NCBI GenBank assembly: GCA_022266195.1
Contig: WHVY01000010.1
Coordinates: forward strand, 74,501 to 138,500
Length of the DNA: 64,000 nucleotides
DNA from: Tetranychus cinnabarinus
Lineage: Eukaryota > Arthropoda > Arachnida > Trombidiformes > Tetranychidae
Direction of reading: 5' to 3'
Part shown: piece by piece, positions 61,575-64,000 of the stretch
How positions within the stretch are numbered: position 1 is the first letter of the stretch
How the letters are laid out: each line of letters opens with the position of its first letter
Notes under the pieces: generated by a model
Told to the model about the DNA's origin: nothing
Seen by the model: only the letters and a program-made list of their open reading frames with translations
The model's database searches: none
Made by a program: the position numbers and the translations under genes

Positions 61575-61905
61575 TCACGATTAATCGAAATTGTGATTCA
61601 TTTTGAAATTATTATCAATGGCATTCATTTTTGACCATTGATGATCATAGTCAACATGACGATTAATTACTTCCCACAATTTCCCCCAATTTCAAAAAAC
61701 CAACCTTCAAGAACCATTTATTCAGTATACTTCAATGAAGAAGAAAAGAGGAAATATTCAGCACAAATTGAATAAATTCATTAAAAGTCATCTTTTGTAA
61801 ATCTTTTATGCAGCTTCATTAAAGCTGAATGAAAGTTGACGAAGTGCCAGTTTTAATGATCTTACACTTGAACTGAACTTCTATTGCTGTCAATAGCAAT
61901 ACTTT
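61575..61905 (+). repeat. Diverged direct repeat, right copy
   Basis: Counterpart of 58445-58830, lying just upstream of the P450 gene. The order of matching blocks is the same as in the left copy: AATCACGATTAATC, CAATGGCAT, AAAGAGGAAAT, TTGAATAAATTCATTAA, TTTGTAAATCTTTTAT, TTGAACTGAACTT. Together the two copies bracket the phospholipase gene. Confidence 0.8.
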
Positions 61906-62098
61906 CCAAAGAAAAGACGCACATAAAATCAAGGTACTCGAAGGTGTCGACAAACGATTAAGCTGACCAGTTTGATTGCAATTCTAGACTGCATTTCACT
62001 TCTTAGATTTTTAATTTTTCAGTTATCTAGTTTCTCAGTTGTTGACTGTTATTTAAATTGTTCATCGGGAGTGAATTTTACCACAATATCTTCAAATC

Positions 62099-63883
62099 AT
62101 GTTTATAATGACCATATCTGCATTGATTTTATTTTATGTAGCTTACTTAATTTACAATTGGATAGTTTGGATGAGAAAATTTGACCAATATCCAAGTTAT
62201 TCATTGTCGCCTTCACAGTGCATTTTTGCCATCAAAGAAATTATCAAAGGCCCTGAATATATACTGAAAAATTGTAAGTAAATCTGAATTTGTTTGAAAA
62301 TCTGACAAATTACCAACAATTAATATCTTTCTGTTTATCTGCAGACACGAGTAAAACGTATATCAAATATATTCACCAGTTCATCAAGCATCAGGATTAC
62401 ATTGTTTTATGGATAACTTTTTATCCAATTTTGTTTGTCTTGAAAAGCTACTGTATTGAGGTATGTAGAGTAACTATTCAATATAATTAATCACTGATTA
62501 TTTAACAAAATTTAGGATTCGCTGAAAAAACATAACGTCAAAACAAGCTTCACTCAAGCTTTTAAGCCTTTCCTCAGCGATGGTCTGGTGCTGAAAAATG
62601 GTGAAAGGTGGAAGAAATTTCGCAAAATTGGTGAAATGAATTTAAAGACTAAAATGTTATCCTCTTTTATACCAACAATGTCCAAACATGGAAATACGTT
62701 TATAACTAAATTATATTCCACGACTGAATCATGGGTTGATTTACAGAAAAATTTATCTCTGACAACATTTAATGTTATTAGTGAATGTGTTATGGGTATA
62801 TCAACTGAATCCGATAATTTACAGAACGATGCTGAAACACTATTCTCATTGGCTCCAGATGCTCCTGCATATGCAATCAAGCGATTGTTTAATCCTTTGC
62901 TTTGGCCAGAATTCATTTATCTTGGTTACTGTGATTATGCCACTTCAGGTAAAATCAAAGTATGCAACACATTATTCAAACACTTGGTAAACAAAGAAAT
63001 ATCAAGACAACAGATTTACTATGTAAACGACATCGACCACTCTGACGAGGAAAAAGAAGGCGTCTTTTTGGACAAAATCAGGGACAACTATCTTTCTCAT
63101 TTGGTCAGTCTTTATATCGACGGATTGAATGGCAATGATGATGAGATTCCAGTTGAAGACATCGAGTATGAGATCAATAATTTCATTATCGCTGGCTTTG
63201 AAACAGTAAAAGTATCAGTATTATGGACATTAGCTTGCATAGGTAAGTAACACATGATTATATAATTTGGTTGGAAGGCCTGTTGTTTAGTATTTACTCT
63301 TTTTTGCTTCAATTTAATAAATTATTTTCTGTCTTCGCCATCAACAGCTAGTGAACCTAAAATACAAGAAAGAATTTACCGGGAAATTAATGATGTATTG
63401 GACGATGATGGTTACGATATTGAAAAGTTAAATCAATTGACTTACCTTGACTGTTGTGTACGCGAAGGTTTGAGGTTATTTCCACCCATATTTAGCACAG
63501 GACGAACCTCACAGACAGATGGTGCCTTTGCTGGCAGATTATTGCCAAAGTCAACTGAAATAATAACAATAATTTGGGCAGTTCATCATGATGAGACGAT
63601 TTATCCTGAACCAGAGAAATATGATCCAGATAGGTTTTCATTAGAAAGAGTTCAATCAATTCCCAGCTCTGCTTGGATACCTTTTGGATTCGGGCCAAGG
63701 ACTTGTATTGGCTATCGATTTGCCCTTTGTGAAGCTAAATTGTTGATCTCTCTAATAATTAAACATTTTACTATTCAAACAAACAAATTTTATGATCAGA
63801 TTGATTTTACTGCAGTCATTACTCTCAAACCGATTGAACCAATGCTTTTTAAATTTACCCCAAGAGGACAGATATTGTTGTAA
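62099..63883 (+). CDS. Cytochrome P450, CYP3-clan-like, complete
   Basis: Exons 62099-62273, 62345-62460, 62516-63242 and 63348-63883 join in phase to 517 residues. An N-terminal membrane anchor (TISALILFYVAYLIYNWIVW) places it in the ER. The motifs are in order: WKKFRK in the C-helix region, the I-helix oxygen-binding motif AGFETV (323-328), the K-helix EGLR (379-382, ExxR), PDRF, and the heme loop PFGFGPRTCIG with the heme-ligand Cys near residue 459. The wording around the heme loop (GPRTCIGYRFALCEAK) and TYLDCCVREGLRLFPP is most like the CYP3 clan, which in arthropods is rich in detoxification enzymes; substrate and family number cannot be called. Introns of 54 to 105 bases are typical of this window. 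No defect was seen. Confidence 0.92.
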
Positions 63884-63939
63884 CACCAAACACTGTAATT
63901 AAATTAAAGAAACATAAGATTAATTCTAGTAATTAAGTT

Positions 63940-63945
63940 AATAAA
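63940..63945 (+). terminator. Poly(A) signal of the P450 gene
   Basis: A consensus AATAAA 57 bases after the TAA stop of the P450 gene, on the same strand, at a typical distance for a short 3' UTR. Confidence 0.55.
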
Positions 63946-64000
63946 ATGATAATCCATGATCTTGAATTAATGAAATCAATCTTTTACCTTTAAATGTTAT

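Overview
This is eukaryotic nuclear DNA from an animal. The genes are split by GT-AG introns, many only 50 to 120 bases long and a few of 1 to 12 kb. The DNA is very AT-rich. The gene set (neprilysin-type M13 peptidase, CYP3-clan-like P450, DIP2, SLC46-type carrier, follistatin-related protein, mariner-like transposon) fits an arthropod. I lean towards a mite or other chelicerate, but that is an inference and no marker here proves it. Exons were joined by hand from splice sites, reading phase and family knowledge. In every multi-exon gene called here the phases close exactly, which is the main reason for trusting the models.

Layout. 1-5405 shows no gene I can support. 5406-10146 (+) is the 3' part of a follistatin-related (FSTL4/5-like) secreted protein, with EF-hand, Ig and propeller-like regions; its 5' exons are missing. 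11.7-17.6 kb is a graveyard of repeats: a long hairpin, a four-copy 182-bp tandem array, a broken sushi-domain gene (-), a frameshifted mariner-like transposase (+), a decayed LINE-like retroelement (-), and one diverged inverted monomer of the 182-bp repeat. 17926-24884 (-) is a complete 17-exon neprilysin of 751 residues. 25743-26344 (+) may be a small secreted protein gene. 27740-29118 (-) is an HSDL1-type short-chain dehydrogenase, placed head to head with 29848-30894 (+), a phosphoglycolate-phosphatase-like HAD enzyme. A recent inverted duplication of about 270-310 bp flanks that second gene. 32533-34099 (-) is a membrane-anchored histidine acid phosphatase relative that has lost both catalytic motifs.

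37776-57112 (+) is DIP2 (five coding exons, about 1,819 residues). Its 12.3-kb first coding intron holds an SLC46-type transporter gene on the opposite strand (46614-48372), and its second intron appears to start with GC instead of GT. 59886-61073 (+) is an intronless secreted phospholipase C-like protein resembling bacterial PI-PLC, lying between two diverged direct repeats. 62099-63883 (+) is a complete cytochrome P450.

The genes do not form a pathway. DIP2 and its nested transporter are linked by position, and the HSDL1/PGP pair may share a divergent promoter region. The items most worth following up are the acid phosphatase pseudoenzyme, the inverted duplication around PGP, the GC-AG intron in DIP2, the intronless PI-PLC with an extra C-terminal domain, and the possible link between the 182-bp repeat and the LINE remnant.
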